Source of the DNA: Amoebidium appalachense
Lineage: Eukaryota; Ichthyosporea
Direction: 5' to 3'
Length of the DNA: 64,000 nt
Assembly (NCBI GenBank): GCA_963693365.1
Contig: CAVNZM010000017.1
Coordinates: 2,418,001-2,482,000, forward strand
A program made the translations under genes and the position numbers. The first letter of the stretch is position 1; each line of letters opens with the position of its first letter. Positions 1 through 59,167 of the stretch are shown here, piece after piece. Under the pieces are notes generated by a model, which searched no databases, had not been told where the DNA came from, and worked only from the letters and a program-made list of their open reading frames with translations.

Positions 1-11754
<11,754 letters not shown>

Positions 11755-12393
11755 CCCAGCTGTCCCCGTCGACCCGACCCGACTAACTGTAAAAACGAGG
11801 CAAAAAACCACAAAACTCTGACACTTCAAAAACACTGAAAAATATGTAGTAATGCCACGCTGCAGCGAAAATATATAGGGATAAACGACCGCACAAAAGA
11901 AGTGTACACCCTCACTTCAACAATTGTTAGAAAATGCGCTTGTCATATAAGCTGGCTAATATACTTGTCAAAGAAGACCGTGGATTTCCCTCTCGTTTTC
12001 TTTAGAATGTTACGGTTTAACTCAAATAGCGCTCACGCCTAGGCCAAGAAAAGGTTGAGACACACACAGACAAGGGGAACTTAAAGACGGATCTGTCCGC
12101 CTTTTCCCCCTTGACTTAGAAGTGCACCGAAGTTCTCTAGCTGCTCCCCATGCACCATACATAATCGTGCTTCCAGCAGTGTAGATGTAACTAACTATAA
12201 ACCAACGCCGCTGATATCTCTTCCTTTTTCTCTCCTCTAGATAACACAGTAAACGCATACTCCAACCCATTCACTCGCTCAGAGCTCTCGAGCCAAGGAG
12301 CTCTTCGAGTCGTGGTGCGACACCTTCGTTCTGCGGCTGTTGTGAGCGCTATAGCTGCTGTTGTGTCGTGCTGCTGGCCAGTGGCCACACGGA

Positions 12394-12422
12394 TGACGTA
12401 AAAGGTTGTTATATTTGATTGG
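12394..12422. promoter_or_regulatory. CRE-like TGACGTAA and inverted CCAAT box upstream of MBTPS2
   Basis: TGACGTAA at 12394-12401 and ATTGG (CCAAT on the minus strand) at 12418-12422, about 650 bases upstream of the MBTPS2 ATG. Similar pairs occur upstream of other genes in the window. A promoter role is inferred. Confidence 0.35.
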
Positions 12423-12780
12423 CTAATCCAGCATCATTTTGGAATGTGGATCACGACGATCTCTGGCTCGGCCAGTGCCTGAAGGCCTCAGTCCTTAGCC
12501 GGGCGGCTGTCTTACTGCTCAGCACACCTCTGTAGGAAGGACTGACCAGGGATGGTGACCCCCCTCCCCCCCCCCCCCCCTCCCCCTTTCCCCCTCCCTC
12601 CCCCCCTCTCCTCCCCTCCCCCCCCCCCCCCCCCCCCCCCCCCGTTTTCGTGCATGCGTGCTCACGTGCTCTGCCTGTTAGGGCGTGTGTGTGTGGTGTG
12701 TCACGGCCTACATGTGCTTGCGTGTCTGTGTGCATGTAGTGTGCGTGTGCATATGCGTGTCCGTGGTACAACGCGTGACG

Positions 12781-12928
12781 TGTGTGTGTGTGTGTGCGTG
12801 TGTGTGTGCGTGTGCGTGTATGTGCGTGTGTGTGCGTGTGTTTGCGCACACGCGTGCGCCCGTGTGTGTGTGTGTGTGTGTTTGTGTGTGTATGTCTATG
12901 CGTGTCTGTGTGTGTGTGTGGGGGGTGT

Positions 12929-12971
<43 letters not shown>

Positions 12972-13020
12972 GGTGGGTGGGTGGGTGGGTGGGTGGGTGG
13001 GTGGGTGGGTGGGTGGGTGT
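12781..13020. repeat. (GT)n passing into a GGGT array
   Basis: An interrupted GT microsatellite ending in a pure GGGT tetranucleotide array at 12961-13018 (about 14 units). The G-rich strand could form quadruplexes. Confidence 0.9.
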
Positions 13021-13545
13021 GCGCGCGCGTGTCTATGCACATAGAATGCCAGGTAAAACCCCAGGCACTATGAATTGTGTGCAAATTCGGGCTGTTTGGT
13101 TAAAAGCAAGAAATGATGTCAGTGTTCGTGTGCCACGTCTGTGTGTGCGTGAGTGCGCGCGCGCGTGTGTGTGTGTGTGTGGTTGGTGCCACGCCGCATG
13201 CGCATGCATGCACACATTTGTGCCAAAGGAGTTTGGAGTAGGGCCCCGATCGACGGGGGGGAGGGGGGGGGGGGGGGGGGAGGAATGCGATAGATGGGAG
13301 TGATGGAAGTTAACAGGGAGAGCTGAGTTTTGGTCACAATGTTGGTATGTGCACCCGCCTGTATGCATATGGGGTGTGTACACTGACACCACGGTGCATA
13401 GATTGCGTGCTTTCCACTGTAGGTGTGGGTCCCATTTCACTTGAAGACGCCCCAAGCCTCAGTGCATATACCGCGAGTTGCAGCCCGGAGGGAGGGCTCA
13501 GACTCTTCCGGGAGGCGCGGGGGGCGGGGCCGGGGGGAGGGGAGG

Positions 13546-13591
<46 letters not shown>

Positions 13592-15023
13592 AGGGGGGGG
13601 AGTAGGGTGAGGGGGGAGGGAGGGGCCCTTCCCGTAGCGCCGGCGTCAGTGCACACGCTTTAAGTTAATGTATCCCGGAGCCTCGGATCTACCTACGGTT
13701 TAACATGGTGCCCACTTTGTGCATGTCGTGTCTGTGCGCTCGCCACCAACTCTATTGAGATCGCTTGTGCGCTTTATGCCTGTGTCAAGATGAGCTATTC
13801 CCTTGTGCTCAGCACCGGTCACCGTAGCCCCAGTGTCACAGCATGCAGACATAATATGATGGTTTTCAATAAGCATGCAGGGTTACATAACGTGGGCCTC
13901 AACAGATACACGGTGAATATAATTATATCTGCAAGGCTACGTCGGGAGTCTACAAACCGTATATATATACTCATTGAGATGGGCACTGGGCTGTCACCGT
14001 GCCAGCATCAGGGCCTCCAAACATATCCAGCAGAATGAGCAACACAGTATAGCTAAGTGAATGTTATGGTTTTTTTTCCTGTCAGGTGAGCAATGTGGTT
14101 ACTCACTGAGTTCTCAACCAATTATGGACATGCATGTGAGTTGTGATGAGGTGCCGGCACCATGGCCAAGGCCAACAGGGAGTTCCACCCAACAAAATAC
14201 CTATATAGATAACGACGTTGCAATATATTACTATAATTTACACAATCATATGAGATAAAACGCCTTTTTAGGGCCTCGGAACGCATGCACACATTGGCGC
14301 ACGCACCACCACAACGTCCGTTTTTATTTAATTGGCTATGGGTACAATGTTGACTAAATATAGCCAAACGGATTGTCAAAGCGGTGAAACATTATAGTCC
14401 GATTTACCTTTTTTGTAAGAAAAAGACTAAATATTCTTTGAATAGTGTTGATGATTGGCTGAGCGAACAATGGCTGAATGTAAAGCCTACATGATTGGAT
14501 ATGTATCATGTAATGCTCTGTCCAAAAATACAAGCCTCGCCCTTTTCAGGAACCCAAAATCAAAGTTCCGAAACATGATGTTCAGAAATCTTCAACATGT
14601 ATGCATCAGAAATTTATGTCGCCAAATTGAAGCTGATAATTGTAGTTGAAAGTTAGCACATATTTTTTATAGGCTATTTCACATATGACAAGCTCGCATG
14701 CTGGGCTTACAACAGCACAACACCAGATACAATACGTCAGCGTCTGACTCTGGCCCTTCCGGGCAGAACGATTTTGCTGTTTCGTGATATTACACCAATC
14801 ACCTGACTTATGATTAAAGGTCGTTATATCAGTACATTTACATACACCACATGATATCGATGTCCACAAAACCATACTAAAATACGCTTACATTACAATA
14901 AATAAAATATAAACATTTTCAATTTTCAAAAAATATTTTCGTATTTCGTTTACGTTCCATTACATGTTTAGTCTAGACTCTAGAACATGAAGTGATGAGC
15001 TTTTCTGGTCATGCAACATTTAG

Positions 15024-15028
15024 CCAAT
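15024..15028 (+). promoter_or_regulatory. CCAAT box upstream of ISCU
   Basis: TTAGCCAATCA, 280 bases upstream of the ISCU ATG; an inverted CCAAT also occurs at 14455-14459. Inferred NF-Y-type site. Confidence 0.35.
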
Positions 15029-15306
15029 CACCTTTGTGCCTGATTTTAGATATTTTGCCGTGGTGCAAGAATATTATTTCCGGATCCTGCGCTGCCCTGG
15101 CCAGAACGTGACCACCTTCATTCGGAGCACACACGTTTCGTGACGAAAAACGAAAAAGAAAATTCTGGGAGAATCTTTTTCTCTTTTCCGCCTACAACCT
15201 TGCTCTAACGACAACCTCCACTTTGGTTCCCTTTTTTTAAATCACCACCGGACTTTTTTAGTAGAATCCCTTAATTGCAAAACCCTTAGCCTTCACCAAC
15301 ATCGTA

Positions 15307-15420
15307 ATGTCCGTTTTTTCTCTGGTCAAGTCGGTGTCTGCGGGTGCACGCTTCGCGTCGGTGCCGGTGGCTGCGGCGGCAGCCCAACGTGTGATGGGCA
15401 AAGCATACTACCACCAAAAC
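15307..15420 (+). CDS. ISCU: ISCU exon 1
   Basis: 114 nt, residues 1-38, presequence and first mature residues. Start context CGTAATGT; donor GTGAGT. Only this ATG gives a basic, acid-free N-terminus. Confidence 0.93.
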
Positions 15421-16767
15421 GTGAGTATCTATACAACGTAGAATGTTTTTCTTCCCATAAATTTTTTTTCTTGTATAGTACGGAAGGGAATCAACACCAC
15501 TGACAGCTTTTTCGTCATTTTGTTTGGGGTGTTGTAGATTCTTCGCTTTTTTATTAATATTCTCTGAGACTTCTATCTGCCCACATAGCGTTCCCTAACC
15601 CCCCCCCCCCCCCCCCCCTCCCCCTCTCCATCTCGCTCTCTCTCTGTCTCTCTCTCTCATCAATCCACAACCTCGCCCAATCTTGAACTACCCAATTTCC
15701 AACCCTCTAACGCATTCATCATCACCCCCCCCCCCCCCTCTGGGCGGTTGCTGGTTGTTCACCTTCTCTGATCATAGCAGCCTCACCTGCTGCCCCCTCC
15801 TGCACCACTTTTCCCATTCTCTCTACGTTCTCTTACCTCCCCCTAACTGCTTTGTCTCTGCAGTCAGTTGTTCTCGTCCTGCCTGCCCCCTTTTGTAATC
15901 CTTGCTCTCCTCTTCTCCACTCAACCTACCAATCTACCTTCAGACGTGCTCGATGCTTATCTGGCTTCTATTACCTGCCTTTTATTTTTTTTTATTTTTT
16001 TTTTGCCGTTTTCGTTTTGCTACAAGCTTACTGACATACTACTCAAGCCCAAACCCCCCCCCCCCCCCCCCCCCCCCCCTCCTGGAGGAGGAGGAGAAGG
16101 AGAAGGAGAAAGAAAAAGAAAAAAAAAAGAAAGGAAGAAAGAAACAAAACGAAAAAAAGAAAAGAGAAGGGGAAAAAATGGTGTTTTGGGGGGGGGGGGG
16201 GGGGGAGGGGGGGGGGGTGAAGGAAAAGGGGCACAACAAAAGAAATGAACTGAAAGAAAGAATTTAAAAAGGAAAGGGTGGAGAAAGAACGTGTGCTCAC
16301 CACCTTCCATATCAGGTTATTGACCACTACGAGAAGCCGCGCAACGTTGGTTCCCTCAACAAGGACGCCCCCGACGTGGGTACGGGTCTTGTGGGTGCAC
16401 CAGCATGCGGTGATGTGATGAAACTGCAAATTCAGGTGGATGAGAACAACAAAATCATCGATGCGAGGTTCAAGACCTTTGGATGCGGGTCAGCGATTGC
16501 AAGCAGCAGTCTTGTGACTGAGATGGTGAAGGGCAAGACTTTGGATGAGGCCATGACCATTAAGAATTCGGAGATTGCGCGCGAGCTGAGACTGCCGCCC
16601 GTGAAGATCCACTGCTCACGTAAGTGTTGGGTGTGGGTGTATTATTGTTCTGTCTCCCCCCCCCCCCCCCCCCCCCCCCTCTCTCCCCGCGCCTTCCCTT
16701 TGCTCCCTCTCTTTCTCTTTGTTCATAGTTATTTTGGTTTGTTTGTTGGTTTTTTTCTTTTAACCAA

Positions 16768-16807
<40 letters not shown>

Positions 16808-17194
16808 TGTGTGTGTGTTTTGGGGGGGGGATGAGGGGGGGGAGGCACAGGCAAAAGGGTGTGCTTGTTTGTTAGGCGACATTTAGGTTGTGTGCGTGTG
16901 TGGAAAACGGGGGGGGGGGGGGGGGGGGGGGGGGGGAGAAGGGCACACGCTGCACAGCTTTCTTTCCTCTTGGTTTCTTCCCCCCCCCCCCCCTCCCCCC
17001 CCCCCCCCCCTTTCCCCCAACACACACGTGGGCATGCTTGTGCGCCACCACACACACAGACATTTCACCACCATTAGAAAGAATACATTCTTACTTTTTT
17101 TATCCACCCAGTGCTTGCAGAGGATGCCGTTAAGGCAGCCATCAAGGACATCCAGGCCAAGCGCACAAAGAAGCAGAAGGTGGCCGTGGCATAG
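15307..17194 (+). CDS. ISCU: Mitochondrial iron-sulfur cluster assembly scaffold ISCU, complete
   Basis: ISCU is the scaffold on which NFS1, frataxin and ferredoxin build a [2Fe-2S] cluster, passed on by the HSPA9/HSC20 chaperones in the mitochondrial matrix. Three exons (15307-15420, 16316-16619, 17112-17194) give 166 residues, the usual size. Residues 1-33 are Ala/Val/Ser/Arg-rich with no acidic residue, fitting a matrix presequence; the mature part starts near AYYHQNVIDHYEKPRNVG. Cluster ligands are Cys69, Asp71, Cys95, His137 and Cys138, at the same numbers as in human ISCU. The Hsp70-binding motif LPPVK is at 131-135. Residue 140 is Leu, where eukaryotic proteins usually have Met. The lysine-rich tail ends in a TAG at 17192. 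Confidence 0.97.
16316..16619 (+). CDS. ISCU: ISCU exon 2 (cluster ligands, LPPVK)
   Basis: 304 nt, phase 0 to 1, acceptor ATATCAG, donor GTAAGT. It carries GAPACGDVMKLQI, FKTFGCGSAIASSS and RLPPVKIHCS. Confidence 0.97.
17112..17194 (+). CDS. ISCU: ISCU exon 3 (C-terminus)
   Basis: 83 nt after acceptor TATCCACCCAG. The split codon C|TG gives Leu140, then LAEDAVKAAIKDIQAKR, ending VAVA and TAG. Confidence 0.95.
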
Positions 17195-17251
17195 CCATAT
17201 ATTGTAAATATAACCATATATGGCTGTTAATACCACCATATATGGTGCTGA
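17195..17251. promoter_or_regulatory. Three CArG-like palindromes after the ISCU stop codon
   Basis: CCATATATTG just after the stop codon, then CCATATATGG at 17212-17221 and 17238-17247, within 57 bases. Two are perfect CC(A/T)6GG palindromes and together can fold as hairpins. They could be SRF/MADS sites or a 3' UTR structure; the role is unknown. Confidence 0.5.
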
Positions 17252-17440
17252 CGAATATGCCTACTGTTGTGTTCGTGGAATTTTTCCGCGGAGATATGGG
17301 GATATGGTATGCGCTCTGGTAGGCATGGTGGTGATGGTTTTTATTACCGGTACAGTTTTATGCCTGTGCAGATAAGTGCATCATAGGTATGCGCTATTTT
17401 GGCAAATACGTGCTATGGGCACAATTTTTTATTTTTTTTT

Positions 17441-17493
<53 letters not shown>

Positions 17494-18164
17494 CGTTTTT
17501 TAAATTCCGACTTAGTTTGTTGGGTGTGGCTTTTCTTCGGTTTCTGCAGCACTATATAGATTGAAAATTGAAAATCCTGTTTTTCCTAAGGTTTATGTAA
17601 GGATATACTTCGGGTGTGTATGATAATGACACGTTTATTTTTGTATTGCACGGCTTTGTAAGAGGGTACAAGAGCACACGTGTTTATGGTTTTTGGGAAG
17701 GTTTTACCGTAGTTAAATTTCTGAAAACTCGAATGGTGTTTGGCAGCCAGGCATGGGGAGGAATATGCAGTCCCCATCCTTGCCAACACATATGGCTGCC
17801 GGTTGGTCATGTGGGGAAAAAAAAAAAAAGGAACTCTCACTACATGCTCTAGCATGATATGGTATGATATGTTTTCCCAATGGTACATGTGTGTGACAAC
17901 CTCCTCCATCATTCCCCCCCCCCTGGCCCCGCCTTCCACCATCACTGAAGACTACGCTTATGCACACACACCACAACGGTATCGCAATCAAAATCTAAGG
18001 CTCTCCTCACAGTGTGTGATTTGAAGGGGTCGAAGTTTGAGTGCGGTTATACATGTACACATCATGACTTGACCGCCCCGACCCCCGAAGTTGTCCCCCT
18101 CCTCCCCTCTCCCCCCTCTCCTGGGTTGGAGTATTCCCCCCCCCCCCCTCTTCGCCCCGATTTA

Positions 18165-18241
18165 CACATCATGCATGTGGGGCACATGTTGTGTTTCCGG
18201 ATTGGCCGGAGGGAGCGGGTAATAAAGTGCAATGACCCCCT
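18165..18241 (+). repeat. Short interspersed repeat, copy 2
   Basis: It shares with 6427-6500 a segment of about 75 bases centred on GTGTTTCCGGATTGGCCGGA, with scattered mismatches. The copies lie in an MBTPS2 intron and this spacer. Family unknown. Confidence 0.7.
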
Positions 18242-18833
18242 AAGAATAAACATATTAGTACAGTTGCCATGGACAAAACGAGATAGTCGCTGTGATAGCT
18301 TCGCTTTATATCAAACAAAATATGCCATGACGAAAATTCTACTATATTTAAGGAATAAACAAAAAGAAGCTTCTAGGATCCCAAATCGTAGGCGCTGAGG
18401 TGGTATATGTGCAAGCAGGACGCTCACAGGCACATTTCGACTTTATTTCGTTCACGATGCAGATCATGTCTCAACGCAAGTGGTTGGGCCGGCCAACCAG
18501 ATTTTTTTTGATCAATGCACTCATCATCAATACACATGCACGTGCAACGTGATTTCACATCTATCTGTGCTTGTGTGTGTGTGTGTGTGCGCGCGCGCGC
18601 GTGCGTGTGCGCGTGTATGAGTGTGTGAGTGTGTGCGCAGGCGCGCACATGTGCTTGTGTGTCTTGTAGGCAAAAGCTTGTGTGTACGGTTTGTATCTGT
18701 TACGTTTACCCATACATCTACGGTTATTTACCATCTGTGGCCTTGTAACGAAATGTCAAATAGCGTAAACGTTTTATAAGCTTCTCCGTATGCATTTCCA
18801 CCCCTAATCGAAAAACCGATGAGATCTAAAATT

Positions 18834-42810
<23,977 letters not shown>

Positions 42811-43090
42811 GTTGATGCCACAAACGCTAGCCTGAAAGGCTGCGCTCAGAAAGACGTCCTCCTAGCCCAGAAACCCCAAAGTTCGTTCCAGCACTCGTGT
42901 GCTTTCACTCCCGGCTACAGCCCACCCTTTATAGAGAAAAGAACGCCCAGTATAAGCGTTTAGCTATTCCTTGACTCCCACAACTGCAAACATAAGCCAT
43001 CCACATCCGCTTCAACTCATGCATGACCCTGTGTGACGGCTTGTTCTGAAAAATGGCGCGAACTCTCACCTCTTGCGTAATCACGCTGTG

Positions 43091-43098
43091 TGACGTCA
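43091..43098. promoter_or_regulatory. CRE palindrome TGACGTCA upstream of NUP98
   Basis: Perfect 8-base CREB/ATF consensus, 281 bases upstream of the NUP98 ATG, followed by an ETS-like GGCGGAAGT at 43117-43125. The promoter role is inferred. Confidence 0.45.
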
Positions 43099-43290
43099 TA
43101 AACTCACTAATCGGGGCGGAAGTTGGAAGGGCAGAAAGGTGTTGCTCTCATTGACCAAAGTTGGCTAAAAAAAAAAACGCGGAAACATAGGAAACATAAC
43201 TATAACATATGTGATACAAGAATACCACTCACGCGTGCAGCGCTTTGGACACAACAATGTACATGTAGGCGTCGCTGCCTGCACATTTAC

Positions 43291-43340
43291 ATGACTTGAA
43301 AAAAGACCATAGATGATGACTTGAAAAAAGACCATAGATG
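43291..43340. repeat. 25-bp tandem repeat, two perfect copies
   Basis: Unit ATGACTTGAAAAAAGACCATAGATG occurs twice (the first 20 bases identify it), upstream of NUP98. Confidence 0.93.
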
Positions 43341-43812
43341 ATGCCAGGCATGAGTGTGCAAGCTGCCCTTGCTGTCCAAGTGGTACTTGTATACACACTA
43401 TACGCGGGCCATGTACCCTCTACATGGCATGAAAGTTTGATGCCAGGCAATGTGGAAGTGTTTATTTCTAATAGTATACGTCTACTATAAGCTGGCCAGG
43501 TGCCGTCAAAATGTGCTCCTTGTGCAACTTGACAACATGCGGAATAGATGAGCACACTCGAAGGCCAAACTATGTTTCATTAACTATCCAGGGATATAAA
43601 GTGTCTTCTGTGACAGGACAGCACAGAACAGGGACATTTCCCGTGTGGGCCGGGCAAAAAGTAATGCTATAGACGAACGGTGCATTGACAATGCTACGGG
43701 CTTTGGGTTACCCCTGTACACCTATGTAAGCACAACACCCTGCACCAAAATAATTGACTGGTCGGATACATAACACTGGACGAGGAGGACAGACTATGGG
43801 CCCGAGAGGGGG

Positions 43813-43814
43813 AG

Positions 43815-43861
<47 letters not shown>
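43813..43861. repeat. Long G-run
   Basis: About 42 G uninterrupted after GGGAGGGAGG, in the NUP98 / ankyrin-SAM spacer; could form a stable quadruplex. Confidence 0.95.
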
Positions 43862-43967
43862 CGTGTGCTTAGTAATGCACGAAAAAACGTGCGCACAGAC
43901 ACGCACACTCGCACTGACTCCTGCGCGCGCACACACACCGTGACACGCGCGATCTAGACACACACAT

Positions 43968-44034
<67 letters not shown>

Positions 44035-44095
44035 CTGTCACACACACACACAAACACGCACACACGCACGCACGCACGCACGCGCACACACAAGC

Positions 44096-44145
<50 letters not shown>

Positions 44146-44371
44146 ATTTACAGAAACCCTGTTATCCCGGCTTCATTGAGCTTTATGATGTACCATGTCA
44201 GTGATGCACCGGGCCCAAAAACACGGCGGCATTGCCGGGTTGTTTGGGTGGTCTCGGGATGCCGGCGGGCTGCAGCTGAGTTGTTGCCATAAATGTTTTT
44301 GCACTCCTCCACTCTTACCCAATCAACAAATCAATAAATGAGCGAATCAAAAAATTGGGGTGCGCTCTGGG

Positions 44372-44376
44372 CCAAT
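44372..44376 (+). promoter_or_regulatory. CCAAT box upstream of the ankyrin-SAM gene
   Basis: GGGCCAATCG, 264 bases before the ATG, nearly the same distance as the CCAAT box of ISCU. Inferred promoter element. Confidence 0.35.
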
Positions 44377-44635
44377 CGTATACGCGGTTCATTTTTGACC
44401 AAGCAACTATTTCGAACTCCGAAGTTCGCGTGCCTCGCCCGCGACAACAGCAGTTTCAAACTCATTGTAGTGTCAAACACGAATTGATGTTGTTATTAGG
44501 TGAATACTTCAATCTTGTTAAAGATAGTGCGTTTGATAAGAGTGCGATAGCTATTAGAAGGCCTTTTTTAACCCTTGGTGTTTCCGTGAGACCTTCTGTG
44601 GACGAGTGGAGGGGTCTTGATCCACATAATCGAAA

Positions 44636-56208
<11,573 letters not shown>

Positions 56209-56364
56209 TGCTCACACACACACGTACACACGTACACGTATGCACCCCACTCCCCGTCCCCCCCCCCCCCCCCCCTCCCCTCCCTCTTCCTCCCGCTCCT
56301 CCCATCTCCCCCGCCCCCATCCCCACCCCCTCCCCACCCTTCCCCCCCCCCCCCCCCCCCCCTC

Positions 56365-56395
<31 letters not shown>

Positions 56396-56713
56396 GCACC
56401 ACCATCCACCACCGTCACCGTCACCACCACCTTCCCTCCCCCTTTATCCTATCCCCACTATCCTTAACCCTGTTGCCTTTACGGGGATAGCGTGTGTCTG
56501 TGTGGTATGTCCTTTTTTTCTTTCTTGGGCAGTGGGAAGGTGTGCGTGTGTGGTTGTGTGTGTGTGTGTGTGTTGGGGTGGGGAGGGGGGGAGGGGGGGG
56601 GGGGGGGGTCAGTAGATAAAGGTCTGCATTTTTTTATTGGGGGGGGGGGGGGGGGGGGGGGGGAGGGGGGGGGGGAGGGGGGGGGCAGTGGAGGAGTGTT
56701 TATGGCTACCAGT

Positions 56714-56748
<35 letters not shown>

Positions 56749-57196
56749 ACGTATGGGCACAGGTGCAGGCGCGTGCCTGCCTGCCTGGGTGTTTTATCTC
56801 CATGTGCGTGTGCTTGTGCGTGTGCGTGTGAGGAAGGGGGCACGGGGAAGGTGCCGGCGGCTGCACCGGGGGGGGGGGAGATGTCATGACCTGTTTTTTT
56901 TAAAAAAAAGTGTATTTTTTGTTTCTTTCCTTTGTTTCAATGGTTTTCCTCAGTCCGAAGCAATTATATCTCCGGCCTTCCAATTACATTAGCTATTTGC
57001 AGAAAACTCACTGGTTTTTGGCTGCAGGTTTCTGAAATGGGCACGAAAAACGTGAAAAATGCTCAGCGTTTTGTGTCGCTGGTCAGGTTGGCCCCAGTGC
57101 GATGTCGATATCATCAGCGAAGAGCGGAATTTGACTCATGACTTTTATTGGGTTTTTGTGTTTTGGTATGTGTTGTGAATTGTTTTGGCGATGATC

Positions 57197-57231
<35 letters not shown>

Positions 57232-59167
57232 CTTCTTTCTCTTGTCTCATTTTCCGCCGATTCTCTGTGTGTGTACTGGTAGTTGGGTACCTATGAAGTG
57301 ATGATTGTCTTCTTTTCTTGTGCCGCGTGCCAGGGGATCTTTTAGTTTTAGTCCATGGTGGAAAAGGGATTTTATGCCTAGTATTGTAGGAACGACCAAG
57401 TTCACACCACACACCTGCAATATGGCATGTGGCTTCACAATAAACGACAATTTGCACCCGAGATTGTTTACGAAATACTTCACTGCTGAAAACATTAACA
57501 ACGTTCCTTACGTGGTAACCTATGATTCCTTGATAGACCGTTACTGTAGACTGTTTTGGACATTTTAAGTCAGACGCACTATTGCAGATTGGCGTGACAA
57601 ATACAACTTCCCGATGTGCAAATTACACACGGGCGGACGACACGTTCCCGATCCTGCATTCTTTGAATAAATATTAATACTCAAAACTGGACCTTTGAAA
57701 ATATCGGCGCTCAATCGAACTTTACTAATTAACCCCTCGAATTCAGAATCACGGTAGTATGAGTATTGAACACACACACACACGTGCGCGCACACGCACA
57801 CACAAGTACACACGCGTGCGCACACGTGCAAACACTCGCACGTGTACACAAAACGTGTGATTACACCCTCAAATTTACGTCGAATTCGTTGCAGGTGCGT
57901 AATATCTGCCCCTTTGCTTTGGTTTCATGGTTGCCTGCTTATTGCGTTGTGCCCCAATTCTTTCGACGTCCAACCCATCGATGGACATATGCACGGCCCT
58001 CTGAAGGCCGTGACATATGCATGACGTTGTTCCTTGCACGCACGGGCATCGCCACGGGCATGCTCGCAATACACCCAGGACCACAAGCGAATGCGTGCCC
58101 ACGGGCAGTAGGTGACAGTGTTGGACTCAGAGTGTCGGCAAAAGGCCTCTTGCTCTGACGTCATGATCATACTATCCCTCACCGCCGTGACGTAAACGCG
58201 TGATTGTTAGCCAATGGAGTTCCGACGCGGTTTTTTTTCAAATAACGTTTGACGGTTGGCACCAGCCAGATTCCTCCGAACACCGTGAACAGCTACCGCC
58301 GCACCGGAACCGGAGCCTTGCCCGGCGGTGGTTTCAGATGAACACGGAAAGGAAATAAAGAGCCAAAAAAAAAAGCTAAGCTATATAGTTATACAAGGCT
58401 TTTGGTAGAACGATAGACAACCATGACTTCTGTTAGAGACTACGCATTCCATTGCCACCATATTGGGGTAGGTCAAAACAAGCGATAGGCCAGCATATGC
58501 ATTACCCGCTGAGTAGGTTCATGTTTGAAAAGACAAATCACATATATTTGTTCATCACCTGTTTCTTTTCCACATCTTAAATTCTTGCGAAACATCAAAA
58601 GACACTTAAAATCTCTAGCTTGGCAAACAAAAAGACCACAAGATGGAGCCCCTAAGGGAAGGGACCAGGGGTGTTTCCAACACTCAGAATACATCGACTG
58701 TCAATTTTCTAGAGCAATTGAGAAAGTTGGCTGAAAGCTCAACGGCGGTATGTGTAACCCTTTTTCTTCACAACACCATGTGATTTGATAGCCTTCTGTC
58801 CCCAAGGGAATCAGATTACTTGGGGATAGCATGTCCTTTTTTTTTTTGTGCCTCCCTCCGAGGGTGTACAATGCACTTCCGAGGCTCTTCTCTCCCTCCC
58901 TCCCTTTCCCCCCCGTTGTAAAACTACACCGATTCGTTTTCTGTTCCAATGCATCACACAGAATTCGAGTATCTTTGTGTCGGTTATTAATCTCACGGGT
59001 GTAAGATTTTGTTGTGTGAGCATGTGGGTGTTTGTGGTGTCTTTGTTTTTGGGGTAAGCGTGAGCGTTCGCTTGTGTTTCGTGCTGCTATTCTCTTTTTT
59101 TACACGCCGTCTGTTCTCATCTTTGAGTCAACACTTATTATGTGTGTATTTTTTCCCCTTACAGTCT
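56209..59167. other. Spacer between ankyrin-SAM gene and checkpoint gene
   Basis: C-runs, (AC)n and two G-runs (to 56700) follow the ankyrin gene. 56880-58150 is of normal complexity, with a T-run at 57201-57229, but no recognised gene. 58150-58340 looks like a promoter. 58340-59160 has only short ORFs and should hold the 5' UTR and first intron of the checkpoint gene. Confidence 0.55.
58156..58215. promoter_or_regulatory. Candidate promoter: TGACGTCA, TGACGTAA and CCAAT
   Basis: CRE palindrome at 58156-58163, CRE-like TGACGTAA at 58188-58195 and AGCCAATGG at 58209-58217, followed by GC-rich sequence to 58330. This is about 950 bases before the checkpoint ATG, so a non-coding first exon is likely. 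Confidence 0.5.

Larger units (their letters stand above)
11755..15306. other. Intergenic region, MBTPS2 / ISCU head-to-head
   Basis: No gene is recognised. 11760-12480 is the likely MBTPS2 upstream region. 12550-13630 is C-runs, (GT)n, a GGGT repeat and G-runs. 13640-15300 is AT-richer with no long simple repeat and only short meaningless open frames; its last 300 bases should hold the ISCU promoter. Unspliced ORFs of 60-90 codons here have no recognisable similarity. Confidence 0.6.
17195..18833. other. Tail-to-tail spacer ISCU / NUP98
   Basis: It holds the ISCU 3' flank with three CCATATATGG-like motifs (17195-17251), a T-run then G-run (17429-17493), AT-rich sequence, a short interspersed repeat at 18165-18241 and a GT/GC alternating tract at 18574-18630. 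No coding region is recognised; the NUP98 3' UTR should reach in from the right. Confidence 0.6.
42811..44635. other. Head-to-head spacer NUP98 / ankyrin-SAM gene
   Basis: No gene is recognised. It holds the NUP98 upstream region with a perfect CRE, a 25-bp tandem repeat (43291-43340), a diverged duplication near 43345-43560, a long G-run (43801-43861), AC arrays (43978-44145) and the upstream region of the ankyrin gene. Confidence 0.6.

Noticed and set aside
18574-18630. Alternating GT/GC tract as a possible replication or regulatory element
   Set aside because: A Z-DNA-prone microsatellite like many others here; nothing specific supports a function.
57083-57560. Overlapping 80-120 codon ORFs downstream of the ankyrin gene
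   Set aside because: No recognisable protein, one includes a poly-Lys from the T-run at 57201, and no supporting splice pattern.
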